From Paracamarosporium sp. OC-R06-R3 (taxonomy: Eukaryota > Ascomycota > Dothideomycetes > Pleosporales > Didymosphaeriaceae): a stretch of 64,000 nucleotides of DNA. Position 1 is the first letter of the stretch; every line of letters starts with the position of its first letter. The stretch covers positions 375,305 through 439,304 of the forward strand of contig JACVRA010000095.1 of the NCBI GenBank assembly GCA_019828545.1, in the 5' to 3' direction. The notes under the pieces were generated by a model. That model was given only the letters and a program-made list of their open reading frames with translations, ran no database searches and was not told the DNA's origin. The position numbers and the translations under genes are program-made. Below are positions 10,989-22,308 of the stretch, piece by piece.

Positions 10989-11538
10989 TACGATGGATTT
11001 TGTTAGCGAGTGTGGAACTTAATGAGTCGTGTTCTTGATTCATTATATTGGATGGTCGGATTGAAGGTTATTATATAGAGAATTGGTGCCAAGCTTGTGA
11101 TACTCGTGCATTGACATAGTCGATGTACTTCGTAGTGACTACACAACGCAGAAGTAGATCTTAAAGCATTTCATTCGATGATGTAATGCTGCCCTTGAGC
11201 GAAGTGCGTCGGACGAAAATAGCATGCTTGTAACTTTGTGGACTCACAACGTTGTATAATTTAATTCACACAGAAAAACTCTTTATCTTCACACCACACG
11301 AAGTGCAGCTTTCACGGAATGCAAATATTAGAGGGAGTACTAATGACAATTTTAAGGTGACCAGATGATAAGTTAAAACAAGAATGTAATGGATACGAAT
11401 TACTTCGGAATTTCGATATATCTGTTACAGAACTGCTTCGCTATTGTGGATACCAAGCAATCTCAAGGTATATGTTTCATGTGCGAGGAGGTGATCTTAT
11501 ATCATCCGCCTTATAGCGGGTTATTGAAAGGAAATGTC
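10989..11538. other. Intergenic, AT-rich
   Basis: About 550 bp. It would hold the promoter of the upstream minus-strand hypothetical gene and the 3' end of the next one. No RNA gene or repeat recognised. Confidence 0.5.
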
Positions 11539-11961
11539 TCACAAGAGATACCACCATTCCCTGAATGCCTCACGTACTAGCGCGATGCGCGCTGCCCGAG
11601 TTAAACCCTCACCGAAAGGTTCTGTCCGCGTTTCGTGGGTCTCCTCCGTGTTCATGTCGTCATGTACAGGTGATTTCGGAATTAACCTGTTCTTTCTCTC
11701 CATAATAATAGCAATTCTACATGGGGGAAAATATTCCGTGCGGGTTTCTTCATCTCTCACATCATGTACCTGATGTGCGAGCATGACCTCCTCCACTATG
11801 TTTGTCGACGCAGTATGCTCTGTGACTCTAAATTTGGAAGGAACAACATCATAGAGTCGACGACCTCGAGCAGTCATCTGCCTTTGCCAGTTGGCGAACA
11901 GATTATAGGCATCGGCACTGATCTTCTTTGGCTTCTGATTTGGGTGGACAGGGTTCTCCAT
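11539..11961 (-). CDS. Hypothetical protein
   Basis: Single-exon ORF of 140 aa, basic and largely polar. Begins MENPVHPNQKPKKISADAYN; the segment NLFANWQRQMTARGRRLYDVVP could form an amphipathic helix. It ends with an Arg/Trp-rich stretch AFREWWYLL. No recognised domain, signal peptide or membrane helix. Possibly lineage-specific. Chance ORF not excluded. Confidence 0.45.
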   Translation of the reverse strand: MENPVHPNQKPKKISADAYNLFANWQRQMTARGRRLYDVVPSKFRVTEHTASTNIVEEVMLAHQVHDVRDEETRTEYFPPCRIAIIMERKNRLIPKSPVHDDMNTEETHETRTEPFGEGLTRAARIALVREAFREWWYLL

Positions 11962-12211
11962 TAAGATCGTGTGCGAGAGATTCTGAGGCTGTTCAAGAGT
12001 TGTCTCAAGTAATAATAATACTTCTACACGGACTCCAACTGTTAAGTATTATGAAAGGCATATAAGAGTTTCTGCATGAGCATTGTGAGCTCTAACGTGG
12101 TCGTATAACATCATGTTATGTATCTATTACAAGCACAATGCTCAATCTTCACACAGGCGAGCCGGAATAACGTATGATAAGTCTGCTTTTTTAGGATTCT
12201 TCAAAATTGTT

Positions 12212-13377
12212 TTAGATCTTCGACTGGTTTAGCGCTTCTCTCGCTACGATACCAGGAATCTCATCTTCAAGAGACGGGCGTGACGGCTTCCAACTGAGCA
12301 GTGATCTGGCCCTCGAAGACTTTGTAACGGCATTCGTACCCCACAGAATGGATGCGTGGCCAGAGAGTGCATCCGCTTCCTTCGCATCTATGACCTTTTC
12401 AACTGAGCCGCTGGATATGAGACCTTGTTTGTGGGCTTCTTTCGCGATTTTTTCTGATAGCTCTCCGAATGCCTGATATATAGTGAGTGACACCCAAGTG
12501 ACGATCAAAGTTCACTTACCATGTTGCCATTCTCTGGGAAGTAAATGCCATCCCTTTTCCACAACCCATCTGAGGTTTTTCCTTCCGCGGCTGCATCTAT
12601 TAACGATACGATCAGATCACTCAGATCATTCACATGAACATTGCTCCAATTGTTTTTCCCCTGACCCAGCCTAAAGCCTTCTTGCAACTTGAGGGTTACT
12701 CGTGCTATTTCTGGCGCTTGTACCTACATTAATTAGCACATCTCTTGTACGTGATGAATATCATTCGACAACTTACACTTCGGGTGTGAGATGGTCCTCT
12801 TCCAACTCCATAGATGTGAGGCCCAACAACCAGTGCGGTGTTGATATTATCCTGAGCAACAACGATATTGTCAACAACCCTCTGAGGGTTGGCAGTGATA
12901 ATAGAATGAACGTCTTTGATGTCCTTCAAATCGTCGTAGGTCTTGTCGGTAGCGAATCCGAACTTCCCTTTCTTGATCTCGTCCACAGCGAGCAGTGTAG
13001 CACCAGATATCTGGATCCAAAAGCCCTCACGGCTCCGATCCGGCTTAGTCAGGCCTTTAACTATTGCTTCAGAGCTCGGGACGTGGGAAGTGGCTGCCAG
13101 ATGCGCAACAATGTCCGCCTCATGTGCCTCCTTCTCGACGAGCTGAACATCATCTAGGTCGCCCTCCACAATGCGAACACTCGGATACCGTTTCAACAAT
13201 TCTTTAGCTTTTTCATGATCCCGAATCAGACAAGCTATACTGTGTTTGGATGCACCGTTTGCAAATAAACGGTATAACACGTCCCCACCAACATAGCCCG
13301 TGCCGCCGGTCCTAAACATGAATTAGCATTATCCTCCTCCCACAGCGGGTCAAATCTCACAGTAGAATTTTCGCCAT
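12212..13377 (-). CDS. NAD(P)-dependent epimerase/reductase (extended SDR)
   Basis: Four exons on the minus strand (13361-13377, 12777-13311, 12520-12723, 12212-12472; introns 47-53 bp) give 338 aa. The 17-nt first exon encodes MAKILL and splices to complete the Rossmann motif TGGTGYVGG at the very N-terminus, typical of extended SDRs such as NAD-dependent epimerases and NmrA-like reductases. Further landmarks are EGDLDD (adenine-binding Asp region), ADIVAHLAATSH, and IYGVGRGPS followed by NVHVNDLSDLIVSL, which resembles the substrate-binding half of nucleoside-sugar epimerase-like proteins. The exact substrate cannot be read from the sequence. It is divergent from the Zn2Cys6 regulator, with about 380 bp between starts, so the two may share control elements. 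Confidence 0.82.
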
Positions 13378-13760
13378 GTTTCAAAATAATTCAACCTTTC
13401 AATATTTGGCTGGTTTCGTGAAGCCAACGTTGTCCGACCTCATCGTCGAAACCCTTAAAACCTGACGCATGTGTACCGTAGGGCGTGGGAACAGTCTTGG
13501 TTGGAAGCTTACAAACAACCGTAAGTCTGGAAGAGGAAAGCGATTCCGAACTAGATGAACTAGCGCCTTCGGATTGCTAAGCTGCGGGAACCACTTACCA
13601 TGACTAACATCTCGAAAACGTGGATGGAAAAACGAGACTTTGAGCAATTGACAGCCATATGTGACCAAATGTTCCATGCGTGCAACTATTGTCCACCTAT
13701 GGCGGCCATGCCAGCCAGTTCAGAGTGCTGACGTCATCGCCCCTTCTCCACTCTACCACG
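13378..13760. promoter_or_regulatory. Divergent promoter between epimerase and Zn2Cys6 regulator
   Basis: About 380 bp separating two oppositely oriented start codons. I see no clear TATA box or CGG inverted repeat worth naming. Confidence 0.4.
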
Positions 13761-16244
13761 ATGCCTGGAGCTGGACGCGGAAAGCGACCAGGTCGCCGAA
13801 AACATTCATTTGGGGGATGCAGAACTTGTAGGAGACGGCACATTAAATGTGATCAGATCAGACCCGCTTGTTTGGCATGTCGAGCTATCAATGTGGACTG
13901 TGGAGGGTACGATTCTGATGTAAAATGGTTGCCGCCTGCGACTTTGTCATCGGCAGGCGCCGAACAATTAGAACATGAGACTACCAATGATAATCCAACT
14001 AGGCATCACCTCTTCTCAGGTATGTTTTGGACTGCTAATTTTCAATTGAATTGTCGATTTGACCCTCATTGCAGTGTCATCGCGGGCGTTAATGTCCACG
14101 AGCCTTCAAGAATGTTTTGGCTCAAGCTCTGTGGATGCATCTCTTGCACAAATTGATGCTCGAACACGAGATCTGCAGGCCGATGAAGACGACATCTCCA
14201 TCGGCCCATTTGGCGTTCTCAATATGACCGCTTCAGCACCAGCTTCTATAGCTGAAGCTACCCCGATGATGGGTCCGCCCGCCGGATTGATAGACCACAC
14301 GGCAAGCGACAATATGTTGGACGTTGAACAACTCACAGACGATACTGGAATGACCAATATACTTGACCCAGTACCATCTCTCGTCGATTGGTTTGATCCA
14401 ATTCTGGGCATCAACGATAGCTTGCAATGGTCTGATTTATTTTCGCTCGATTTCGATGCTGGAAACAGCCTGTTGATGCCTCAGTGCACTACGAATTATT
14501 CTGAGCATGAGTTTGGCATGCTTATTCCTGGTGCCGATGTAACGTTGTCTGACGAAACTATGCGTGCGCAAAACTCAGCACTTTCAACCGATCCTCTAGG
14601 CCCAGCCTCAGCCCAGGTACTCAACGAATCGCGCGCTCCGGCCGCATCTGTGGGACTACAACAGCATGAGATTTTTCTTGCTGAGGTCGATTCACCTACC
14701 GAGGCCCAGTTCCTTCTCAAACACTTTCATGATTTCATCATTCCTCAATGGTCATTCATGCCATCTAACAAGAAATCGCCCTGGACTATCTTCCAGTTGT
14801 CCGAATCAGTACGTTCGCTTTCTGAGTTAACATTTCTTCACACCGGTACGCTGAAGCATGCAAATGCCGCAAACCTCTATGGTACTTTGGCATGTTCGGC
14901 TTATCATCTCGCGGCGAATCCTTCTGGTCAAACAACAAAGGAACCCGAATATTGGATGGGCCTCTTCACTCGCCTCAGGAGCCAAGCAAATGTTCATATG
15001 CAAGTTTCTCTTCGCGAAGAACTCAAAGGCCCGATGAAAGCAAAATACAAAGATCAACTTATGGCGATATTGGCTATGCTTGCGTGCGCAGTAAGTGAAC
15101 TTTCTGTAGTGAACAGCACTTCTTTGGCTAATCTGACAATCTTCAAAAGACGATTTCTGGGCACCATGCGGATGCACGGCGCTACATCATAGACGCGGAG
15201 CGTCTAGTGAGGGTGAAAGGTTTAGCAAAACGTCAGATCTCTCGAAAATGCCGAGTCCTTCATCATGTCTACTCGTGGATCCGGGTGGTTGGCGAAAGCA
15301 CTTACGTACTTCTCGACTATGCACATTATGGCTCTGTCGTAGACAACATGAGCGCCGCCTACCGAGCTGGAAGACTTCATGCCAGTCCAGAGCACGTGGA
15401 GGGGCCTCCTCCTAGAAGTGGCTACAACGCTCGGCTGGATGACTTTCTGCGGCTTGAGCCCCACCAATCCGATAGTGACCTGGATATCGAGGAGCCCAAA
15501 GGAGATGTTGGCCTTCATGACATACACCTAAATGATTCACGACAATACCACGGTACCATGTTCAGTGGGATCTATGGAATATCCGAGACCTGGCTAAGTC
15601 TCGTTTCCCAGACAACTCGCTTAGCGAATATCCTAGATGCTGCCAAGTATGGGAAAGATACAGATAGTCATTTTCGCGATTTTTTGTACAAGCGTGCCAG
15701 TCGATTAGAGCATATCGTCTGCTCATGGGCTCTAAAAGATCCAGCTACTGATGAGAACGAAGGCGATAGCATTGCTGATGTACCTCGGCCAGTGAACTTT
15801 CATATGCTACAAGCAATGAATTCAGCCCTCGTGATACTCTTCTATCGACGCATTCGGCACGTCAATCCGTTAATACTACAAGGCCATGTCGATTCCGTGG
15901 TTCAATCACTGATGGAATTCGATGCAGCGCTCGTTTCAGAAGGGCTGTCTGGTCCGGGCTCGGCCTGGCCGGCTTTCATTGCGGGTTGCGAGGCGTTGTC
16001 ACGTCGAAATAGAACTTTGCTTATGGCATGGTTAGACAAGGGCTTCGAAAAGTGTGGTCTCGAAACATTTAACCTTGCGATGGGTGTTATGAACGAAGTT
16101 TGGAAGCGGCAAAACGAACGTACACAACTTCCGGATCCCGGATCTGGAGACTCCAATCAATCGAGGACATCCAAGTTGTCATCAAATCAGCACACCTGGG
16201 TTGAAGTTTGTAGGGAACAGGATATGTGGGTTACACTATATTGA
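13761..16244 (+). CDS. Zn(II)2Cys6 transcription factor with Fungal_trans_2-like domain (ARCA-type)
   Basis: Three exons (13761-14019, 14075-15090, 15150-16244; introns 55 and 59 bp) give 789 aa. The N-terminus has a binuclear zinc cluster at residues 20-47 (C-x2-C-x6-C-x6-C-x2-C-x6-C), preceded by a basic arm (GKRPGRRKH). The remainder resembles the Fungal_trans_2 family: FLLKHFHDFIIPQWSF near the centre, and the splice of exon 2 to exon 3 restores ISGHHADARRYIIDAERLVR followed by LAKRQISRKCRVLHH. Such proteins are nuclear, DNA-binding regulators, often of a neighbouring metabolic cluster. The start at 13761 is preferred over the upstream in-frame ATG at 13680 because it lies just before the basic arm and zinc cluster. 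It ends only 86 bp from the convergent FMN oxidase gene. Confidence 0.9.
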
Positions 16245-16330
16245 AACGCCTATTCAAAGAATATCGCTGGCAAACACCGCTCGTGATACGTATGATCCAA
16301 ACCTCAACACTCGACAATCGGCGACAAAAC

Positions 16331-17718
16331 TTAGAGCTTTGCAAGCGTCCCATCCCAATTTAAGCGTCGTACATGAGCGCGAGTGATATCAGCTATCGTC
16401 CTGCATCTGCGAACCGTCAGGTTTGCTATTGTATCTGAAGGACGGTAACTTACCCAGCTAGAGCCATAGTTACCTGAAACTCGTGAAGCAATAGCTTCAG
16501 ACCCAATTCGACACCTCTTTGGCCATCATACTATGGGCATTCAGTAAAACGTGCGGAACAATAAGCATTGAAGACTGCTTACTGCGAGGCCCCAAATTGC
16601 GATCCGACCGACAAAACAGCATTGGGCTCCAAGCGCCAAGGCTTTGAAGATATCAGACCCCCGGCGAATTCCTCCGTCCATTGCGACCGGTATTCTGCCA
16701 CCAGCTGCATCTACGCATTCTTCAAGGACATCCAGTGTTGCAGGCATGCTGTCAAGTTGTCGCCCGCCATGGTTCGACACGATGATACCTTGGACGCCAT
16801 GCTGAATTGCCAGTTCCACATCTTGCGGACTGGTTACTGTGGACAAAATCAGCATGTATTTCCGCGACTTCATATCGCTTGCTCACCTCCTTTAAGCCAA
16901 ATTTCCATTGATGTGTTTGCCCGTAACCAAGGAATTACCTCGTCCCATTCTAGATTATCTTCTGTTCCAATTCAGCTGCAGTGTTCGATTAGAGCTGTGT
17001 AAAGACCCACCAAAAGCTTTAGGTCCGTTTGCCTTCTCTTCTTCTGAATTAGCGAATTCTTGCCCTCCCTCCGACAAAATGTTAGGGAAAGTCAGATCTT
17101 TAGGAAGCGTGAAATCATTCCGCATTTCGTTCAGTCTTCTACCCAACGCTGGAACATCTACAGATAGAAATAGTGCACGATATCCGGCGTCTAACTTTCG
17201 TCAGTACAAAGATCTCCTTTTTGAATGATCGTTTTATGAGATATTGGCTTACTTTCAGCCCTCTTTAACAACTGAAGTGTAATGTTGCGGTCCTTCACGA
17301 CACACATCTGCATCATGTACGGGTTCCCCGTAGAATGTTGAATAACCTCTTCTAGCGATGTTGTAGCATACGAACTCAAACACATCGGAACACCTATCTG
17401 TGCTGCTGCACGTGACGTCCCATTCTCCCCTGTTAGATGGGCCATCTTATGCATAGCTGATGGACTGAACCCCAAAGGAAAAGCAATTTTTCGTCCGCAG
17501 AAAGTCGTCGATGTGTCCAGATTGGAAACGTTCCGCAGTACGCGAGGCACGATTCGGTATCTGTCAAACGCCGCTTCGTTGTCGCGGAGTGTTACCATAT
17601 CCATCGCCCCTTGGTTGTAGTATTCCTCATATTCTTTAGGCAGCTTTCGGCTCCCATATTTTTGGAGGTCGCTTATTGAAAAGACATATCGATCAAGGGC
17701 TGGAGCACGGTTTGCCAT
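16331..17718 (-). CDS. FMN-dependent 2-hydroxyacid oxidase/dehydrogenase (glycolate/lactate oxidase family)
   Basis: Six exons (17253-17718, 17011-17190, 16887-16961, 16583-16836, 16454-16530, 16331-16406) give 375 aa. The family oxidises a 2-hydroxy acid to a 2-keto acid with FMN. There is no N-terminal cytochrome b5 domain, so it resembles glycolate/lactate oxidases rather than Cyb2. Visible motifs: FPLGFSPSAMHKMAH near residue 84, SSYATTSLEE, LSVDVPALGRRLNEMRND, WLKGVTSPQD, the signature SNHGGRQLD with the catalytic His and Arg, and the FMN-phosphate loop DGGIRRGSDIFKALALGA. The last two exons add YDGQRGVELGLKLL and GCRTIADITR, both family-typical, which supports the splicing. It shares a 590-bp divergent promoter with the aldolase gene. 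Confidence 0.92.
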
Positions 17719-18308
17719 GTTGTATTGTGATTGTGGAGAGAAAAGCGTGGCAACTTTCGTCCGGCTGAGGTATGCCTCTTGAGCTTATGATCAAAAGCTC
17801 CTGGCCCACACAGCTAGGGCGGTTAGTACATGAGCGGCACATGCTCCATTATTTTAATCGCTATCGCATATTTTCTACAAATAAGTCGTATTATTAGTAG
17901 GACCCTCACAATGGATACCAGACCTGGTGACGTGGTTGACGGTCCGGCGGAATGACTTGCTAGTAGCGAGGGCGGAAAGCCAGCCGAAGAGTGGCACTTA
18001 GCAACCCCGCGTTGTCTTTCTATTGAGCCTGTAGTATGCTCGCGATAAATCTCATCCGCGATTACTTTCTGCATGGAGAACTTTTTTAGCTATTCGAGTG
18101 GTTCTCCACAGCAAAGCATGCCAGCTGTGGGTTGTACTAGCTGTGGAGCCAGATTGAAATGTAAAATCAAATGTGAAGCACCATCCGGATGAATATCTAC
18201 ATCGCATCTTCATCTTTCCTGACTGAAAATCAATCCTATTATTTCTAGAGTTCTCACTCCTCTTGAAACCCTTCATCATCCAATCTTTATCAAGACACTC
18301 CCGCCAAA
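17719..18308. promoter_or_regulatory. Shared divergent promoter of FMN oxidase and aldolase, with CGG/CCG cluster
   Basis: 590 bp between opposite start codons. At 17940-17950 it contains overlapping CGGTCCG and CCGGCGG, close CGG/CCG triplets of the kind bound by Zn2Cys6 proteins such as the one encoded next door. The binding role is inferred, and such triplets are common by chance. Confidence 0.35.
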
Positions 18309-19217
18309 ATGGGTAGCGCATCCAATCACAAGGATCTTTCCGGAATCTTGGTAGCTCTTGTGACTCCCTTCACGGATGATGGCTCAAGAATTGACCAAGG
18401 TCGTCTGGAATCACACATCAATCATCTTCTGGACGCTGGTGTCCATGGTCTCGTACCAGGTGGGACAACTGGAGAATTCACAGCTATGACGATAGCCGAG
18501 CGCAAAGAAAATCTCGAGCTTTGTATCAAATATGCTGCCGGCCGTGTTCCTGTAGTTGCGGGCATCGGCGCATTAAGTACTACCGAAGGCATAGACTTGG
18601 CCGCACATGCAGCCAAAGTTGGAGCTTCAGCGCTCATGGTCGTGCCACCTTTCTACGACCCGGTGAACTTGGTTCAACTGAAGGAAATGCTTGGAGAACT
18701 CCACAAAGCCTCCAAATTGGACATTCTATATTACAACATACCATCAGCCAGTGGGCTCACGCTGTCACCAAAAGAGATTGTGTCTCTATCGGAAGTCGGT
18801 GTCAAGTATCTGAAAGACACTTCGGGGAACGCGCCTGCATTTACAGAACTGATCTTTGGCCACGCTGATAAGATCACGGCTTTCAACGGTTGGGACACAT
18901 TGACCTTCTACGGCCTGGCCGCTGGAGCGAAAGGGTCGGTCTGGGGAGCAACCAATGTGATTCCCGAACTCTCTGTGCAACTATGGGATGCAGTCGCGGT
19001 GAACGGGGATTTGAAGAAGGGCAGGGAGCTGTGGCAAAAGATATGGCCCATTTGCGCGTTCTTGGAGGAGCACAACTATCCTGCGGCAGTCAAAACCGGT
19101 ATGGAACTGCAAGGGTATCAGACTGGCGGGCTAAGGAAACCATTTGCGTTGCTCGAAGGTGAACCCCGGCAAGAACTACTCGGCTTGTTGAAGAATGCGG
19201 GGCTGAAGACTGTGTAA
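18309..19217 (+). CDS. DHDPS/NAL-family class I aldolase (2-keto-3-deoxy acid aldolase-like)
   Basis: Single exon, 302 aa, the usual length for this family. Class I pyruvate-type aldolases cleave or form 2-keto-3-deoxy sugar acids, N-acetylneuraminate or dihydrodipicolinate through a Schiff-base lysine. The substrate loop GGTTGE is at 51-56, the catalytic Tyr in YYNIPSASG is Tyr142, and the Schiff-base Lys in LKDTSG is Lys169. Fungi make lysine by the aminoadipate route, so a lysine-biosynthetic DHDPS is unlikely. A sugar-acid aldolase role (as in GaaC/LGA1 of galacturonate breakdown) is the better guess, but the exact substrate is unknown. Neighbours (FMN 2-hydroxyacid oxidase, ALDH, regulator) fit catabolism. 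Confidence 0.88.
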   Translation: MGSASNHKDLSGILVALVTPFTDDGSRIDQGRLESHINHLLDAGVHGLVPGGTTGEFTAMTIAERKENLELCIKYAAGRVPVVAGIGALSTTEGIDLAAHAAKVGASALMVVPPFYDPVNLVQLKEMLGELHKASKLDILYYNIPSASGLTLSPKEIVSLSEVGVKYLKDTSGNAPAFTELIFGHADKITAFNGWDTLTFYGLAAGAKGSVWGATNVIPELSVQLWDAVAVNGDLKKGRELWQKIWPICAFLEEHNYPAAVKTGMELQGYQTGGLRKPFALLEGEPRQELLGLLKNAGLKTV

Positions 19218-20118
19218 TAATGTGGGAGCTTTGTTCATGGATAGAATTATCGATCACTTGTTTATTAATTCTGGGACCATGCGCGTAGTTTCACTCTGCA
19301 ACATGACACGGACTATGGATACATCGTATTTCGAATCTTCGAGAGGAATTTTTTTTCATAATGTTAACGCTATCGACACAACAGGTTGCTCACATTCAAA
19401 CAGCTTCGGTGCTATCTCGAATTAGGAGGTATTGCATTTTTGCCTGTTGCACAGTCGTTCTGCGTAAAACGATCCCAGTACACCTAAGTACATCGGGCGT
19501 GCACATGATCATTCAAGTGCGGGGTCGCGTTAGCGTCCACTGTGGTACATGGTAAAAGTAAAGTTCGGGCCGATCGTTGGCCATGCGGAGATAACTTACC
19601 TAACTATTTTTCTGATCTGTTATCGTTGGAGAAGTACTAGATCAGCTAGCGAATGCAAAAGATGTTAGCTTTTAACCCCTTTAGCTCTAGCTGAACGTGC
19701 TTAGTATGTATCAGAATCCACAGGCATAATTTACAAAAACTGTTACTCATATCTACCAATCATCGGCCCAAACACCATGTATCATTGTACGAATGATTGG
19801 CTCGGAATCACTTGCCCAGCCCCATGCATTATGAAATCAAGATCCACTGCTACCTGCATATACGCGCGATGTGGGACGCAAGCACTTCGATCTGTGTGCT
19901 GGCTTCGGCTCAGGCTCGCTGATACGAAGGAGCTCTTTTTGCTAATTATTCAGCCCTAGTGGTCTGTGAGCGCAGAGTAGTTGCTAGGCTTTTGCGTTTG
20001 CCATATATCCGACGGACCAAGCGGTTATCATCTGTTCATTGATCAGCTGTCATCGGTACTCATTATATGCCACTGAACTTCCTCTTCTAGATCTGCGACG
20101 TCTACACCGGCTGCCACA
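19218..20118. other. Intergenic, upstream of the aldehyde dehydrogenase gene
   Basis: About 900 bp of AT-rich DNA between two plus-strand genes. Several short ORFs but none with motifs. No tRNA or repeat seen. Confidence 0.5.
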
Positions 20119-21786
20119 ATGTCCAATCTCTACGTGAACCTCCAGGCGCCTAACGGACGCAAATGGGACCAGCCCACTGGCCTTTTCATCAACAATGAGT
20201 TTGTACCATCAAGCAACGGTCAGCTCTTGGAATCAATAGATCCTGCGTACGTCTAAAATCTGGATTGTTTATTCCATGCTCCGCACTCACGATTTTCAAG
20301 GACTGAATCCAGGATTGCGGAGGTTCATGCCGCCAGTGCCGAAGATGTTGACAGAGCCGTAAAGGCAGCCAAAGCAGCTTTGGTGCACGATTCCTGGAAG
20401 CGAATATCTGTCTCTGACCGTGGGATTTTGATGGCAAAACTGGCAGATTTAATTGAGCAAGAGAAAGAGCTCCTAGCAACGATTGATGCTTGGGACAATG
20501 GTAAGCATAAATTGTCATTTCTAGATTTGGTTACAGGGAGGGTAGCTAAATGGTAAATCAGGAAAGCCATATACTGTGGCCTTGACTGAGGACCTTCCTG
20601 AAACAATAAACACAATTCGATATTACTCAGGTTGGGCGGACAAGATATCTGGTCAAACCATTAGCACCACACCTGCAAAGTTTGCTTACACTTTGCGTCA
20701 ACCTATCGGAGTCATAGGCCAAATTATACCTTGGAACTACCCATTGTCCATGGCAGGTGCGTATTTCACCCTCGTGTCAAGTGCACACCTAGAACTGACG
20801 CCAAATCAGCATGGAAACTTGGTCCGGCATTGGCTTGCGGCAACACAGTTGTACTCAAGGCAGCTGAGCAGACGCCATTGAGTATCTTGGTACTTGGTAC
20901 CCTTATTAAAAAAGCAGGATTTCCCCCTGGAGTCGTCAACTTCGTCAACGGTTACGGACGCGAGGCTGGTGCGGCCCTTGTCCAACATCCTCTAGTCGAC
21001 AAAGTCGCATTCACAGGGTCGACAGCTACTGCATCACAAATCATGAAGTCAGCAGCTGCTACTCTCAAAAACATCACTCTTGAGACCGGTGGCAAATCTC
21101 CACTTCTTGTTTTCGACGATTGTGACATTGAGCAGGCGATCAAGTGGTCGCATCTCGGCATCATGTCAAATCAAGGCCAAATCTGCACCGCAACTTCTAG
21201 GATATTCGTACAGAAGGGCATCTATGAGTCCTTCTTAGAGAAATTCAAGGCGCAAGTCCAGGAGGTCTCCAAGGTCGGTGATCAATGGGATGAATCGACT
21301 TATCAAGGACCACAGGTCACCAAGGCACAGTACGATCGCATACTTTCTTATATCGACATCGGCGAGTCGGAGGGGGCCACGATCCTGTGCGGTGGGAAGC
21401 GACATGGTGACGGCAAGGGTTTTTACATCCAGCCGACAGTGTTCACAAATGTCAAGGATAGTATGCGAGTCTTTCGAGAGGAGATCTTTGGTCCCGTCGT
21501 CACAATTTCCAGCTTTGAAAACGAGGATGAGGTTGTCCGTCGCGCTAACGATTCAACGTATGGTCTTGGTGCATCAGTGTTTACCAAAGATTTGGAGCGA
21601 GCTCACAGAGTGGCTACTGAGATCGAAGCAGGGATGGTGTGGGTGAACAGCAGCCAAGATTGCGATTGCAGAATACCTTTCGGAGGCGTCAAACAGTCTG
21701 GGATCGGGAGGGAGCTTGGAGAGGCAGGATTGGAGGCTTACACCCAAACGAAAGCTGTGCACATCAATATGGGTACCAGATTGTAA
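20119..21786 (+). CDS. NAD(P)-dependent aldehyde dehydrogenase
   Basis: Four exons (20119-20246, 20313-20500, 20562-20756, 20810-21786; introns 53-66 bp) give 495 aa, the standard length for soluble fungal ALDHs. It oxidises an aldehyde to the carboxylic acid. Landmarks: [11 protein letters not shown] at the N-terminus, [20 protein letters not shown] across the last splice, the GSTATASQ coenzyme-binding turn, [11 protein letters not shown] with the general-base Glu, NQGQICTA with the nucleophilic Cys, EEIFGPVV and [15 protein letters not shown]. There is no signal peptide or targeting extension, so it is probably cytosolic. Its place beside the aldolase and hydroxyacid oxidase suggests it handles the aldehyde released by the aldolase; this is inference. 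Confidence 0.95.
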
Positions 21787-21932
21787 TGTTAGCTACCAGC
21801 TTGGATATCGAGCATAAACTAGAGCGATAGGTGCAATAAGTGCCATGGCTATTACAGATTAAACACATGAATGAAGCCATCACAATGCATGCCGAAAAGT
21901 TCGAATATAGTAGCTCGTGCTCGGTCGATCAT

Positions 21933-22308
21933 CATGACGCGCTGCCCTTGTGCCCTGACCCCCCTTCAATCGGCTTCGTCTTCCGAGGCCCCGCCTGACT
22001 CTCTACATGCGGGTGCCTTTTCATATAGTTGTCTACTACGTCCCCGAAATCGGACAAGGCGTGGTTCGATTTGGAATTAGGTACTTCACCAGATAAATTT
22101 CAGGCATTTCATCCAACCTCTTCCCCAAATATTTACCGAACGTAAGTCTATATTCTAAAAGTAGCAGAGGATCGAGTTCGGTCCGGTCATATAACTTTCT
22201 GTGCCGATTCTTCTTTGAACCATATCCAGAATAGCGTTTGAATCGAAGTCGGGCGGCCTTTATTACTTGCTTTGCTGCAACTTCATCGGGCGTCGGTGTG
22301 CTAGACAC
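21933..22308 (-). pseudogene. Small protein with FGKYLGKRLDEMPE motif, apparently frameshifted
   Basis: The minus-strand frame from 22308 encodes MSSTPTPDEVAAKQVIKAAR and a motif LTFGKYLGKRLDEMPEIYL, reminiscent of the short FGKYKGK-type segment found in some nuclease-associated and uncharacterised proteins. This frame stops at 22036 with a non-descript tail. Immediately overlapping, another frame continues from about 22080 to a stop at 21933 with a protein-like sequence (NHALSDFGDVVDNYMKRHP). No GT..AG intron fits, so a one-base indel near 22066-22080 is the simplest reading. The gene could also be intact and end at 22036. Function unknown. Confidence 0.45.

Noticed and set aside
18309..19217. 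Lysine-biosynthesis DHDPS
   Set aside because: Fungi make lysine by the aminoadipate pathway. The family includes sugar-acid aldolases, which suit the neighbours better.
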